Shown piece after piece: positions 12,831-24,415 of a stretch of DNA of 64,000 nucleotides. The DNA comes from Erythroxylum novogranatense (Eukaryota > Streptophyta > Magnoliopsida > Malpighiales > Erythroxylaceae). The notes beneath the pieces are model-generated. The model searched no databases, had not been told where the DNA came from, and saw only the letters and a list, made by a program, of their open reading frames with translations. Position 1 is the first letter of the stretch. Each line of letters starts with the position of its first letter. The DNA is taken from assembly GCA_029891385.1 (NCBI GenBank), contig CM057228.1:57853783-57917782 (forward strand), written 5' to 3'. A program made the position numbers and the translations under genes.

Positions 12831-14950
12831 CTCCTGAATAATCTAAGTAGTAAGGAGCTTTCATACATGTACTTCTCGTCACCACCGGCACCTATTCTTT
12901 TACAAAATGAAGTTGTCCGGATGAAAAGATTTGTCAAATCTACACTTGTCTTTTCCGCCCATCAAAAGAGTGTTTCTCACGACGGCATCTCTCCCTCTCT
13001 GTCGCTCTTTTGTTTTGGGATTAGATTCTTACGGGATAACAAAAAAAGGGGGATGCATTATTTCACAAGAAAAGCTACTCTTCATGGGGTGTGTTGAGGT
13101 TGTAAGGTAGACAAAATATAGAGCTTTGAAGAGTTCGCATATATGCAGTATCGTGACAATGTCACATGCAATCCATTACTAACTAGCAAAGCAGCTCATC
13201 CCTTTCGTGAGTCATATGTGCTCTTTGTTTCTCTTACGAGACGTGTTGTGTAGCTTATTCTCTTCAATAATAGGTAGGAATAGGATTAGGAAGCATGTGA
13301 GAGAATTTTCTAAGTCCCAAGGACCACTACTTAGCGTGCGTATTTATAATCTTTTTCTTAAGTTTTCCAACCAAATTTCATGGAGCAAAAGCGTCCTCGT
13401 TTCCTTGTCAAAGTTGGGCCATTCCCGTGACTTTTCTCTCCCCTTTCACGTCATAGACTCATCTTATCATCAAAATCCCGAGACTCAAAACTTTTGAAAA
13501 GAAGCATATGGTTTCATCAGGCATCATGGGAACTTCATAACTAATCCTCCAAGTGAAAACATAGCATATGTATCTTTTTCTGTTCCTCCTTTTGTGTCCA
13601 AATTTTGAAGGTTTTCCATGGATATATACATCAAATGTTAAGAATTAACTAACTACGTTGTAATTTATAAGAATCCACTGAGAGAAAGGTGGTGGTAAGG
13701 CATACATATAACAAGGGTCTATTGACGTTAGAAAGTGGCCATTAACTCCAAGTCCGAATGGAGTTTTTCACTTTTGGTGATCTTGAGAACAACACTACCA
13801 TACCTATCTTTTATGTTTTGGTTTTGCTGAGAGGAGCATCAATGCTCCTCTCTTTCTTCTAAATCATATTCGACTCCAACTTTACAGGAAGTATTCCTCA
13901 TGTCCTTTGTTCTATAATTATTCATCCATTAGGTAGGTGATCTAATTTAGTGATATAAGAAATTAATTTTTTTTTTTAATGTAAGAGGCATTAAAGTGCA
14001 AGAAGTTGTACCTTATGATGTACGGCCAACTAAAGTGAAACGACGACAACTGTCTGGTGGGAACTGCAGCTGCGCTGCGTGGGGGACATGTATAGGAATG
14101 GAGGGGCTAATGGGTTAGTTACTTGAATATAAGACAGATAATTAATAATAGAAAGTGAGAGCTTTGAATTTTGGAAGGGTTGAAAATTCAAAATCCCTTC
14201 TTTTCTCAGGAATGGGGCCGCCTATTAATGACATTTGATGTGTATCTTCTTCGCCTAACCATAACCATAACCATGATCTTGCTTTCGCTTTTAGTCTCAT
14301 CTCAAGACCCGTCCAAATTTGATTGCAGTTAAGCCTTAGTCACAATCTTCAATAAGACAAAATTTTAATTATTTTTATCATCTTACGGCTCTTACCCACC
14401 ACATAAATTCTTTGAAATATCAAACATGACAATGAAATCTCCGCTTCCGCAAGCTAACGCCGGAAAAGTAAACCAACGACTCCGTAGCCAACATTTAAAC
14501 TTTAAATTTAATTATCACATTAATATCTTTTATTTTTTTTTTAAAATAAAATATTAAATATTAAAAAAAATTACGGTTGAAAGTTAAAAGTCATTAGTCA
14601 AGTGGGTTCGTTGGATACTTACTCCTTGTCTCATTTAATGGCCGATGGCATGCAAAAAGGCTTTCACGCCCGGATTTGTATCGACTATCAACACTATTCA
14701 GAGCTATAAGGGACTTGTGTACACTTTATGCCTACTGTCGTTGTAACATAATTAAATACAAGTCATTGTTCATAACATGAAAAATAATAAAGAAGTATCT
14801 CAAGCCACACCACAATAGCCAATCGGTGGGTGGCGTCAGCAACGCCGATAATGTTGTTTTATATTTGTTTGAAGTATGACTTTGGTTTTAATAAAATATT
14901 AATTATGAGTTGACTGCTGTTCTGGACAAAACACAAAATGCCAACAGGCG
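12831..14950. other. Upstream intergenic region of the H+-ATPase gene
   Basis: No gene is recognised. Reading frames at 12867-13097 and 13207-13497 lack domains. The stretch holds poly-T and poly-A runs and AT-rich DNA. Distal regulatory elements for the proton pump may lie here but none is distinctive enough to call. Confidence 0.5.
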
Positions 14951-14976
14951 GGCCCACCTGAGCACCCCAAGGCCCA
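14951..14976 (+). promoter_or_regulatory. Paired GGCCCA (site II-type) motifs
   Basis: GGCCCA occurs at 14951-14956 and 14971-14976, just upstream of the TATA box. The reverse complement TGGGCC is the site II element bound by TCP factors in many genes active in growing tissue. Spacing to the TATA box suits proximal promoter elements; function is inferred. Confidence 0.45.
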
Positions 14977-14984
14977 GACCCTGC

Positions 14985-14993
14985 TATATATAA
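14985..14993 (+). promoter_or_regulatory. TATA box of the H+-ATPase gene
   Basis: TATATATAA lies 120 bp before the start codon in otherwise GC-richer promoter DNA. Transcription would be expected to begin about 30 bp downstream, around 15010-15025, giving a leader of about 90-100 bases. Confidence 0.75.
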
Positions 14994-15000
14994 GCAGATC

Positions 15001-15042
15001 ATGGAGGAGTACAAGCGTCCTCGCTCTCTCGCTGTGCTCTAA
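15001..15042 (+). CDS. Possible upstream ORF (13 codons)
   Basis: ATG at 15001 opens a 13-codon frame ending in TAA at 15040-15042, 70 bases before the main ATG. Short uORFs are known in leaders of tobacco plasma-membrane H+-ATPase genes (PMA1, PMA3). The doubt is whether it is transcribed, because its ATG is only about 16 bp downstream of the TATA box start, nearer than the usual initiation distance. Confidence 0.3.
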   Translation: MEEYKRPRSLAVL

Positions 15043-15112
15043 TTAAAGGTAGGGAGTGGATTCCTACCCTTTAGTAGTTAGGAGTATTTTTATCATTCTC
15101 TCTCTAGAGAAG

Positions 15113-18100
15113 ATGGCCAGTAGTAAGGGAATCAGCTTGGAGGAGATTAAAAACGAGTCTGTTGATCTGGTAAATTCTCCCTTTCCACCTTTCTTTGTAG
15201 GAATGTGACCAATTTTTGTTTCACTCATGTTGATGAGAGGGGTCGGTTCGTTTTGGTTTTGTGGTTTAGAACAAGCTAGTGTATCGTATGCTCATCTTGA
15301 TTCTTCAAACTATGCCGAATTATATACAAATAACTTGGAATTAGAACCAATAAGGTCTGGTGGTTTTAAAGGAGAGGTGAGTGAGAGAAGCATAATATTG
15401 TCATTGCTGCTGGAGAGCCTTTCCTCATCACCAAAATCACTATTCAGAGTTGTCTGCTCCAAAGAAGTTGCAAGAAATTTATTTAACGAGTTTTAAATAG
15501 TAGACACCTGAGAAGATTTGCAAAGGAAACTGCATGGGTCCCACTCCCATGACAGTCACCGAATCACACAACCCAAGTCAAGTCAGATTACATTCCACGC
15601 GCCGTCTTTGTTTTGTTTTTTTTTTCACACATTCAAAAAAAAAAAAAAATAGTGTTAAGAGAATAAGATTGTGTGTCAGAATTGATTCCATTCCTTCTCT
15701 AGTGATAGGAATTGAATTGTTTAAGATTGTGTGTGTCAGAATTTATTCCATTCCTTCTCTAGTGATAATAATTGTTCGGGGGAGGGAAAGAAAAAAGAAT
15801 TAAGCGTAAGCGTGGCCATATTTGAGAGCGAACGATTGGCGCTGCTGGTGCTGGTGCTGGTGCTGAGATTATGATTAAAATTCTAAGCTCATAAATTTTA
15901 AATATTTAATTTACAGGAGCGGATTCCGGTGGAAGAAGTGTTTGAGCAGCTGAAATGTACACGAGAAGGTCTTACCTCGGAGGAGGGAGCCCACAGGCTT
16001 CAAGTTTTCGGACCAAACAAACTAGAAGAGAAAAAGGTCTGTCTTGTTTTCGTAAACCTTCAACCAAATTGTTTCCACCAGTTTTCTGTTTCTGAAATGA
16101 ACAATCCAACAGGAGAGCAAAATTCTCAAGTTCCTTGGTTTCATGTGGAACCCATTGTCATGGGTCATGGAGGCTGCAGCTTTGATGGCCATAATCTTGG
16201 CAAATGGGCAGGGTAGACCTCCTGATTGGCAGGATTTCGTTGGGATTCTTGTCTTGCTGTTCATTAACTCAACAATCAGTTTCATTGAGGAAAATAATGC
16301 CGGTAATGCCGCAGCAGCCCTCATGGCTGGTCTGGCCCCTAAGACTAAGGTGACCACTGAATCTTCGTTTGATACTCGTCCTGTTTTCGCCTCATCATAC
16401 TCTTTTTCCAACACCATACCTTACTTCTTCAGTAACATGATTTTATATTATTTTTTTGGCAAAAAAAATATTATAGGTTCTGAGAGATGGTCGATGGACC
16501 GAGCAAGATGCTTCAATTTTGGTTCCCGGGGACATCATCAGCATTAAACTGGGGGATATAATCCCCGCCGACGCCCGTCTCCTGGAAGGTGATCCTTTGA
16601 AGATCGATCAATCTGCCCTTACTGGTGAATCACTTCCTGTCACTAAGAACCCCTCCGATGAAGTGTTCTCTGGCTCCACATGCAAACAGGGAGAAATTGA
16701 AGCAGTTGTTATTGCAACTGGTGTGCATACCTTCTTCGGTAAAGCTGCCCATCTAGTGGACAGCACCAATCAAGTTGGACATTTCCAGAAAGTTCTTACC
16801 GCAATTGGTAACTTCTGCATATGCTCGATTGCCATTGGGATAGCCATTGAGATAATTGTCATGTACCCAATTCAGCATCGCAAGTACAGGGATGGAATCG
16901 ACAACTTACTGGTTCTTTTAATTGGGGGGATTCCAATTGCTATGCCAACGGTTTTATCCGTCACCATGGCTATTGGTTCCCATAGGCTGTCCCAGCAAGG
17001 GGCTATAACTAAGAGAATGACTGCCATTGAGGAAATGGCAGGCATGGATGTTTTATGCAGTGACAAAACTGGGACATTGACTTTGAACAAGCTGACTGTG
17101 GATAGAAGCTTAATTGAAGTGTTTGTAAAGGGTATTGAAAAAGAGCAAGTTATCCTTCTTGCAGCGAGAGCCTCAAGAACTGAAAATCAGGACGCCATTG
17201 ATGCTGCAATTGTTGGCATGCTTGCAGACCCAAAGGAGGTACTCTTAACTTCTAATGCCTTTTCCTCGCTGGTTTCTTGCTTCAGTGATTGACAGTAGAT
17301 CGGGGATTTATGACCACTGTTGGCAATTGGCAGGCACGAGCTGGCATTAGAGAGGTTCATTTTTTCCCTTTCAATCCTGTGGACAAGAGGACTGCTCTTA
17401 CCTACATTGACACTGATGGCAACTGGCATCGAGCAAGCAAAGGTGCACCTGAGCAGGTAATACTGCTTCTACTTCAGTACTAAATGATGAATGGAATATT
17501 TAGGCCCAGCACTAAGTTATTTCTTTTTTTTTTTGTGATTGGTTACAGATCTTAAACCTATGCAATTGCAAGGAGGATGTCAGAAAGAAGGTTCATTCAG
17601 TGATTGATAAGTTTGCTGAACGTGGGCTTCGATCTTTAGCTGTTGCAAGACAGGTGTATAGTCTGAGCTTCATCTGCTTTCAATTTCTGTTAATCAGATG
17701 AAGCAGATCTTATTGTTGCTTCAATTCATTTCTACAGGAAGTTCCTGAAAAAACAAAAGACAGTTCAGGTGGACCATGGCAGTTTGTTGGTTTGTTGCCT
17801 CTGTTTGATCCTCCTAGGCATGACAGTGCTGAAACCATCAGAAGAGCCCTAAACCTGGGTGTGAATGTTAAGATGATTACTGGTAAACCGTAAACCCTTA
17901 ATTTGTAGCTAATGTATAATAAGAAGTTTGCTTTTTAAGGCTTACAACTTCTGAACTGTTCTCTGCTTGTAAAGGGGATCAACTTGCCATCGGGAAGGAA
18001 ACTGGCAGGAGGCTTGGAATGGGAACAAACATGTATCCCTCTTCCTCACTCCTAGGACAAGATAAGGATGCTTCTATTGCATCTCTTCCTGTAGACGAGT

Positions 18101-20298
18101 TGATTGAAAAGGCTGATGGATTTGCCGGAGTGTTCCCAGGTGATTTCTATGCCTGAAGTTGTTTAGATAGTGTGCAAAAAGTGTGCTTCCTCACGCCCAC
18201 ACATGATTTTCAAAAATGTGACTTCTCTCTTTTATGAAAACATGCGTTTAGATTTTCTTTTTGACTGAAACATGAAGGCCAGGCCATATATACAGACTGT
18301 TTTCTGAATATCTGATTATCTGATGCCTACAGTTCAATTGTAGAATTCTAATCTTGCTTCTTCTAACCCAACTTTTATGCTTGTTAAAGAGCACAAATAT
18401 GAAATTGTTAAGAGGCTACAAGAGAGGAAGCATATATGTGGAATGACAGGGGATGGTGTTAATGATGCCCCTGCTTTGAAGAAGGCAGACATTGGAATTG
18501 CTGTTGCCGATGCAACAGATGCTGCTAGAAGTGCTTCTGATATCGTTCTCACTGAACCTGGGCTTAGTGTGATTATAAGTGCTGTGCTAACCAGCAGGGC
18601 CATATTTCAGAGGATGAAGAATTATACTGTTAGTTATATTATCCTTCTCAGCTTGCAAGTCTCGATCCGTTCTATGGGTTTTGAAGTGTCCAAACTGACA
18701 CTGTTCTTTTTGTTGTCTTTTGCAGATATATGCAGTTTCAATTACCATCCGTATTGTTGTAAGTGCTAAAGCACATTTCAAATACATTGTAAACCTTTAT
18801 CAGACTGCTTTAGACATTGATTTAATTTTTTTTATATTCCTGCAGTTTGGTTTTATGTTTATTGCGTTGATATGGAAGTTTGACTTTGCTCCATTCATGG
18901 TACTGATTATCGCCATACTAAATGATGGTAAGATACGTGGATGTTTGTGAAGATACAACTCTTTGCAAAACTTTTAGTCGTTTGCCATGAAGATGAGTAT
19001 ATTTCATTAATTGCATGTCTCAGGGACAATTATGACAATATCAAAGGATAGAGTGAAGCCATCTCCACGGCCTGATAGCTGGAAGCTTAGAGAGATATTC
19101 AGTACTGGAGTTGTGCTTGGAGGTTATCTGGCACTGATGACAGTGATATTTTTCTGGGCCATGAAAGAGACTGACTTCTTTTCAGTAAGCACATCCTGCA
19201 TCTTATTGTGGTAGTTGGTTTTCTTTATGATTCTTCAGCTTTTACATCTCGCTGTTGGTCAATGTAGGACAAGTTTGGAGTAAGATCATTACATAACAAA
19301 CCACATGAAATGATGGCAGCCTTATACCTACAAGTAAGCATTGTGAGCCAGGCCCTTATATTCGTTACCAGGTCTCGCGGTTGGTCTTATACAGAACGTC
19401 CTGGACTTCTTCTAGTCGGTGCATTCATCATAGCACAGCTGGTGAGTAGTTTCATTAATCAACTATTTTGTTTCTTGGTTGCATTACTCCAATGCTATTT
19501 CAGGATTTCTGTGAACCTAAAGATTACTCATTCATTCACCCTTACACTTAAAACCATGTAGTGTGATTTATTGTGGGGTGGGTGGGTACATTCTGCTATT
19601 GATCATACTGTCCTAAATGTGAAATGGTTGTGCGTAACAAACAGGTGGCAACGTTGATAGCAGTGTATGCAAACTGGGGATTCGCACGTATCAAGGGAAT
19701 GGGGTGGGGTTGGGCTGGTGTGATATGGCTCTATAGTGTGGTGACTTATGTGCCGCTTGATCTACTCAAGTTTGCCATTCGCTACATCCTTAGTGGAAAG
19801 GCTTGGGACAATCTATTGGAGAACAAGGTAATGCCTTTTTTTTTTTTTTAATGACACGGTGTGATGTGAATTCCAAGCCTTCCTTACGCAGAATCTCTTT
19901 AATCACCTTTTTTTTTTTTTCATATTTTGAAAATAACAGACCGCCTTCACCACAAAGAAAGACTATGGTAAAGAAGAGAGAGAAGCTCAATGGGCTACGG
20001 CTCAAAGAACCCTTCATGGTCTTCAACCACCTGAAACAACCAATCTGTTTTCTGACAAGAGTAGTTACAGAGAACTCTCAGAGATCGCAGAGCAAGCCAG
20101 GAGGCGGGCTGAGGTGGCAAGGTAAGGAAAGGATTCTATTTTAATGGATTATAAATACACAACTCCACTCAATTCATTTGTTCAAGCTTTGGTTTTCGCA
20201 GGCTAAGGGAGCTAACTACCCTTAAAGGTCACGTTGAATCAGTGGTGAAGTTGAAAGGGCTGGACATTGACACAATTCAACAACATTATACCGTGTAG
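15113..20298 (+). CDS. Plasma-membrane H+-ATPase (P3A-type proton pump), 16 exons
   Basis: Exons by consensus splice sites and reading frame: 15113-15169, 15917-16036, 16113-16349, 16477-17238, 17334-17456, 17549-17653, 17738-17882, 17975-18139, 18390-18628, 18726-18758, 18846-18927, 19024-19184, 19268-19441, 19645-19827, 19940-20121, 20202-20298. They join without a break into 954 residues, normal for the family. The enzyme pumps protons out of the cell using ATP and energises the plasma membrane. Visible motifs: TGES (about 187-190, actuator), phosphorylated Asp in DKTGT (about 334), TGD and GDGVNDAP (about 592, hinge), IPIAMPT in TM4, and a C-terminal autoinhibitory tail ending HYTV whose penultimate Thr (953) is the known phosphorylation and 14-3-3 site. 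No lesion is seen. The C-terminus resembles the tobacco PMA4/AHA1-2 group, but subfamily is unresolved. The start is the first ATG in frame with the conserved N-terminus. Confidence 0.96.
15170..15916 (+). other. Long first intron of the H+-ATPase gene, with an internal tandem duplication
   Basis: The 747-bp first intron is much longer than the others. A segment beginning AAGATTGTGTG is repeated at 15665-15709 and 15723-15769 with few differences, both containing CCATTCCTTCTCTAGTGATA. A poly-T/poly-A stretch (15615-15650) and a GGTGCT run (15845-15865) add low complexity. No second gene is seen inside. Confidence 0.75.
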
Positions 20299-20566
20299 TG
20301 ACCTTCCAAGGCACGGAAAAGAAGAACCTCTCCAGGCTTCTTATCCCTATACGACGACGACAAAGGCCTTGAGTTTTTCTTTTTTAACGTTTATGATTCT
20401 GTCTGTTTTAGAAAAGCCAACCAGTCACATTAACGCCATGTCAAATGAAAGAGAGAGATAACTAGGCTATAGCTAATTGCAGTTTAAGGAGCTAAGCTAA
20501 GCTGTGTCAGAGAAATTAGTTTTGTATAACGATCGATGTCCAAGTCCAAGTTTCTGTTTTTCCCAT

Positions 20567-20585
20567 TAAAAAAATAAATAAATAG
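20567..20585 (+). terminator. Putative polyadenylation region of the H+-ATPase gene
   Basis: AAAAAAATAAATAAATAG, with overlapping AATAAA hexamers, lies about 270 bases after the stop codon, preceded by TTTGTA at 20520. This fits a plant near-upstream and far-upstream element pair. The 3' UTR would then be about 290-310 bases and end well before the Helitron at 20765. Confidence 0.5.
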
Positions 20586-20764
20586 ACAAGTAAAACTTAA
20601 AAGACTTTACCCAGAAAGGAAGGAAGGAGAAGGAATTTATGAAGGGAACACGCGATAACTATGTAAGGAAGCGTATTAAGTGATGCTGCATTTTGGTAGA
20701 ACGTTTGCAACCCAACAGTTGGCTTAGAAGGTTGAGCCTCACATCTTTTATCTTTATTATGTAA

Positions 20765-20793
20765 CTAGCAGGATAATTATGCGCAAATGCGCA
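20765..20793 (-). other. Helitron 3' terminus (hairpin plus CTAG)
   Basis: The minus strand reads hairpin TGCGCATTTGCGCA (plus 20780-20793), an 11-base AT-rich spacer, then CTAG (20765-20768), followed by host T. This is the terminator-like end needed for Helitron excision and insertion. Confidence 0.9.
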
Positions 20794-20839
20794 GTGGAAG
20801 TGTTCACTGAATTTATACGTCGGAGAAATTTTAAGGTCA

Positions 20840-21100
20840 TAGTTAAATAAAAAATAATATACAAATGTAATGAAATAATCATCGGTTGAGAGAAGAAATA
20901 AGATGAAATGACTTTCTTTGAGATTAAAATAGCAGTATAAAGATACCTTAATCTATAAGTTTTTTAATTTGTGCTTCATAAAATTTCCTTGTCTCGAAGT
21001 TAACTTCTTTGATAAATTTGACGATAATATGTCTCGTTTATGGCTTTTTTTCAAATATCTTTAGCGGTTGAAATAGGTGGAATTCATATCTGTCATTAAA
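20840..21100 (-). pseudogene. Decayed copy of the small charged cargo ORF
   Basis: The minus strand from about 21093 begins with an ATG frame reading MTDMNSTYF that closely matches the start of the intact ORF at 23750-24040. It then jumps by internal deletion to a segment matching that ORF's C-terminal part and contains stops. The flanking DNA at 20840-20920 also matches 23630-23710, so this is the left unit of a tandem segmental duplication. Confidence 0.65.
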
Positions 21101-21359
21101 ATAATGAAATTAGTCTATAAATGTCATAATTATTTCACAAATTTATGGAGACATTATAAATTGGAAAACTGGGATAAAAAAAGTCATGGAGAAAAGAATC
21201 GGTTAGTGACCTGAACGGTTGTTTTTTGTTTGTTGAAATAAAAGAGGTTAATGTTTTCCAAGAAGGATTAATCAATTCGTATATTCCAAGAAGGATTATA
21301 GAATTGGCAAGTGAAATTTAATGCGAGTTGGAAATGACATCAACTCAACTGCTTTAAAT

Positions 21360-22150
21360 AAAGAAGAACAAGACGAAGATCAAAGAAGCAAAAATAAGTT
21401 GAAGTGGAAATATAGAAGTAAGACGAAGCGCAGAGAAAAAAGTAAGAGGAAGCGGAGAAGCAAAGATAAGACGAAGTCCTGAGAGAAAAATAAGATGAAG
21501 CGGGGAGACAAAAGTAAGACGAAGTAGCGGTAACATGAAGGAGAAATTAAGGAGAAGTTGCCTTTGGGAAAGGTTAGCGATTCGACTTGAATCTTTTCGA
21601 GGAAAGGATGACCCAAACGAATAATCCTTAGTGCATATTAGAATGAAGAATATTGTTATCGCGCACAGATAATGCATGACGATTAAAGTTAGAGGAAGCG
21701 AAAGTAAAACGATGTCGAAGTAAGAGGATAGAAGTCAGACGATAAAAGTGAGATGATGAAAGTAAGAAGTTGAAAAGCAGACGAAAGAAGAAAAACAGAC
21801 GCGAGTTGAAAAGCAGACGGAAGTTGAATACTTTGTCGATATTAGAATGAAGAATGTTCTTATACTGGACAGATAATCTAATGAAAAATCTTCAATAGCT
21901 TGGCGAAAAAATTGACAAACAAGGCTGATCTGTGCAAAAATGCGGGAAAGAATAAGACGAAGCAGAGAAGCAAAAATAAGACGAAGTGAAGAAAGTAGAC
22001 GGAAGCTGAAAAGCAGACGAAAGAAGAAAAACAGAGGGAAGTTGAAAAGAAGACGGAAGCAAAAGCAGACGGAAGCAAAAACAGACGAAAGTAAAAGCAG
22101 ACGGAAGCAAAAGGTGACGCAAGTAAAAGGAGACGCAAGCAAAAGTAGAA
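21360..22150. repeat. Helitron minisatellite array 1 (GAAGTAAGACGA / ACGGAAGCAAAAGCAG types)
   Basis: Two sub-arrays, about 21360-21545 (units like AAGTAAGACGAAGC) and 21690-22150 (units like AGACGGAAGCAAAAGC), are separated by a module at 21830-21960 that recurs near 24960-25080 and 31230-31340. The open frames on both strands are a by-product of a repeat that rarely makes stops. Confidence 0.85.
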
Positions 22151-22670
22151 GATGAGCTATGCTTGAGAGAAGATTATTTTCCGAATTATGTAGAGCTATC
22201 TTACTGTAACAATGTGTTAATAGGTGAGTTCTTTTTTGATTAAACAACATACTAACCTTTTTTCCGATTACTATTATAGTTTCCTAATATACAATTATCG
22301 TCACTAGGTTATTGGAAAACGTCTTTCCTGACCTAAGCTTATATTCATCCGACCCATTTCAGATGATAAATCTTGCGTAAATTACACAATTCCTAAAGCA
22401 ACATTTTTCACATTCATCAGCCAACATTCTTACTTAATAAAAACTGAAAGAATGATAGGAACACATAAGTTAAAAGAAAGAATACAAACCAGCAAGACAC
22501 AAACACTGAGTACAACATATATTAAAATCCCAGAAATACATAGTTCACCACACACTATAAAAACTTCAACTACGGAAAGTAAAACATGAAACGATAGAAA
22601 CTAAGACGAAGCAGAGTCAAAATAAGATGACAGTAAAGTTAAACTAGTTATCAAAGCTTTAGCTTGAGGA

Positions 22671-22866
22671 AGATTTTTGATTATCTCCTCTTTGTTTGGG
22701 TGCCTCTACCTTGGGAACGTCTTTATTTGTTCCAGAGCTTGAGGAAGATTTCTGATTATCTCCTCTGTGTTTGGGTGCCATGATTTTTTCGTATAGCTTG
22801 TCAAGTTTCTCGTAACACTCTTGAATCTGTTTGATTGTTTCTCTGGGATCTGCGTAACTTCGATGT
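22671..22866 (-). pseudogene. C-terminal fragment of the Transposase_32-like cargo gene
   Basis: The minus strand reads a Lys/Glu-rich coiled segment followed by KLYEKIMAPKHRGDNQKSSS, then GTNKDVPKVEAPKQRGDNQK. The tail of the large cargo gene at 28262-28400 matches with few changes (KLYEKIMGPKQRGDN). Flanking DNA at 22380-22460 also matches 28140-28240. Only the tail is present, so it is a duplicated fragment. Confidence 0.6.
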
Positions 22867-23289
22867 TATGGGGAATTTATATTTCTGTGAAAGATAAATT
22901 TGAGATGAGTACGTATAATAAAATCAGTGAAATTAATCTAATGAACTCTAGATGGTTATTATGTGATTGCTTATTATAGAAAGTAATTATAGCTTGGCAA
23001 TGTGATGTTGGAGAGAATAGTAAGGTGAATGGTGGTTAACGGATTAAAACATGGAACGTAAAGATAAAGAAACGATTTTGTTGAAATTATAAATATAAAA
23101 ATTTGGGGTAAAAAAAGTAACGAAGAAAAGAATTTCTTACTGAAGTGAAAGGTTGCTCTTTGCTTGTTGAAATAGGAGATGTAACTTTGAGAGTCATTAT
23201 TTTCTTGGAATGGAGGATGTGATGAATATTGGTTAAACAAAAAGAAGGCAAAAGAAGAGGGTACGAATTTTTTGGTTGAAGTTAAGAGG

Positions 23290-23345
23290 AGAAAGGTTTC
23301 AAAGTTTAAATATAGACGTATTAGTGGACCGTCTGGTAGGGAAGA
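23290..23345 (-). promoter_or_regulatory. Helitron TATA/leader module, copy 1
   Basis: The minus strand reads GGTCCACTAATACGTCTATATTTAAAC and then a pyrimidine-rich leader. The same module recurs near 24360-24415, 40185-40260, 47705-47760, 48120-48175 and 48655-48710, always on the minus strand. The TATA-like core and its position upstream of ORFs suggest a core promoter. Confidence 0.45.
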
Positions 23346-23749
23346 AATATAGCCATGTAGTACTTGAAGTTGAAGAGTTGGATCAGATTAAATGAGGGCG
23401 ATCTTGTAAACGATGACTGCTACATTAAAAAGGTTAAAGAGGAGCAGATGTACAAGGCATTTAATATGTAAGGGTTCCTTATATTTCATTATATATATTT
23501 ATATTGGGCATTGATAGATGATCATAAGTCGAACTAAGAGGTGGGTTGGTTTCATATCCTATTAGAGGATATAGTTGGGGTTGGAGAGGCGAAAGTAAGA
23601 CGAGAGTACGCAGGAAAAATTTTAACGTCATAGTTAAATAAAAAATAATATCAAAATGTAATGAAATAAGCATTGGTTGGGAGAAGAAATAAGATGAAAA
23701 CTTTCCTTCAGAATTGAGATACATTTAAAATAGTTTACATGTCTACTAT

Positions 23750-24040
23750 TTACATTTGCAGTATGAAGAAACGTGAATCTATAAGTTTATGAATTTGTCT
23801 TTCATAAAATTTCCTTGTCTCGAAGTTTACTTTTTTGAGATCGTTCGCCATCTCTATCATTCGACTAGTTTGATACATCTCGATATAGCGAAGTTCATGT
23901 GAACTATTATGTGCCTTTTTATTCCGTGCATGGTATCCGATAAGTAATTCATCTAGCTCATTTTGAAGATCATATGTCTGCTTTATGGCACTTTTCAAAT
24001 ATCTTTTGCGCTCGAAATAGCTGGAATTCATATCTGCCAT
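23750..24040 (-). CDS. Small charged, probably coiled-coil Helitron cargo protein (hypothetical)
   Basis: A 96-residue frame starts MADMNSSYFERKR at 24040. It is rich in Lys, Glu, Arg and Leu, with no Gly-rich loops or membrane segment, and looks helical or coiled-coil. I do not recognise a family. A decayed copy is at 20930-21093 and a 5' fragment at 24690-24730, so it has been duplicated within the Helitron. A TATA-like module lies upstream near 24360-24415. Between them a leader segment ending CCGTTCAG followed by GT (24210) and an intron-like AT-rich stretch suggest a spliced 5' leader. The ATG at 24040 is chosen because the degenerate copy shares this start. Function is unknown. Confidence 0.5.
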   Translation of the reverse strand: MADMNSSYFERKRYLKSAIKQTYDLQNELDELLIGYHARNKKAHNSSHELRYIEMYQTSRMIEMANDLKKVNFETRKFYERQIHKLIDSRFFILQM

Positions 24041-24359
24041 TAAAATAATCAAATTAGTCCACAAGTGTCATAATTATTTAATGTAGCAGAGAATAAGGAG
24101 GAAATCTATAAGAAATGACGTGTATACATAAAGAAACGGTTTTGTTGACATTATAAATTGAAAAGCTTGGGATAAAAAAAGTGATGGACAAAAGAATTGG
24201 TTACTGACCTGAACGGTTGTTCTCTGTTTGTTGAAATAGAAGAGCTAAAGAGGTAACCTTGACTGTTCTTATGTTTCTGGAATGGAGAATGTGATGTATT
24301 TAGATTAAACAAGAAGAAGGGGAAAGAAGACGACATGAATTCTTTGATTGAAGTTAGAG

Positions 24360-24415
24360 GAGAAAGATTATAAAGTTTCAATATAGAGGTGTTAGGGGAC
24401 CGTGCGGCAGCTAAG
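24360..24415 (-). promoter_or_regulatory. Helitron TATA/leader module, copy 2
   Basis: The minus strand reads ACGGTCCCCTAACACCTCTATATTGAAACTT, a diverged copy of the module at 23290-23345. It lies about 320 bp upstream of the start codon at 24040. Confidence 0.45.

Noticed and set aside
8868..15000. A second host gene between the LTR element and the proton pump
   Set aside because: No frame on either strand has a recognisable domain or plausible exon series.
16022..16417. Minus-strand 131-residue frame inside the H+-ATPase gene
   Set aside because: It is the antisense of exon 3 and its flanking introns.
21735..22250. Long Phe/Leu/Ser-rich minus-strand frames (also 46616-48509 and 30777-31199)
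   Set aside because: They are translations of the minisatellite, open in several frames at once, with no domain and no conserved start. I treat them as repeat artefacts.
22640..22665. Possible internal Helitron end (CTAG near 22647 with a weak AAGCTAAAGCTT stem)
   Set aside because: The stem is short and AT-rich, it falls in the tail of a cargo gene fragment and it lacks the GC hairpin of the 20765 terminus.
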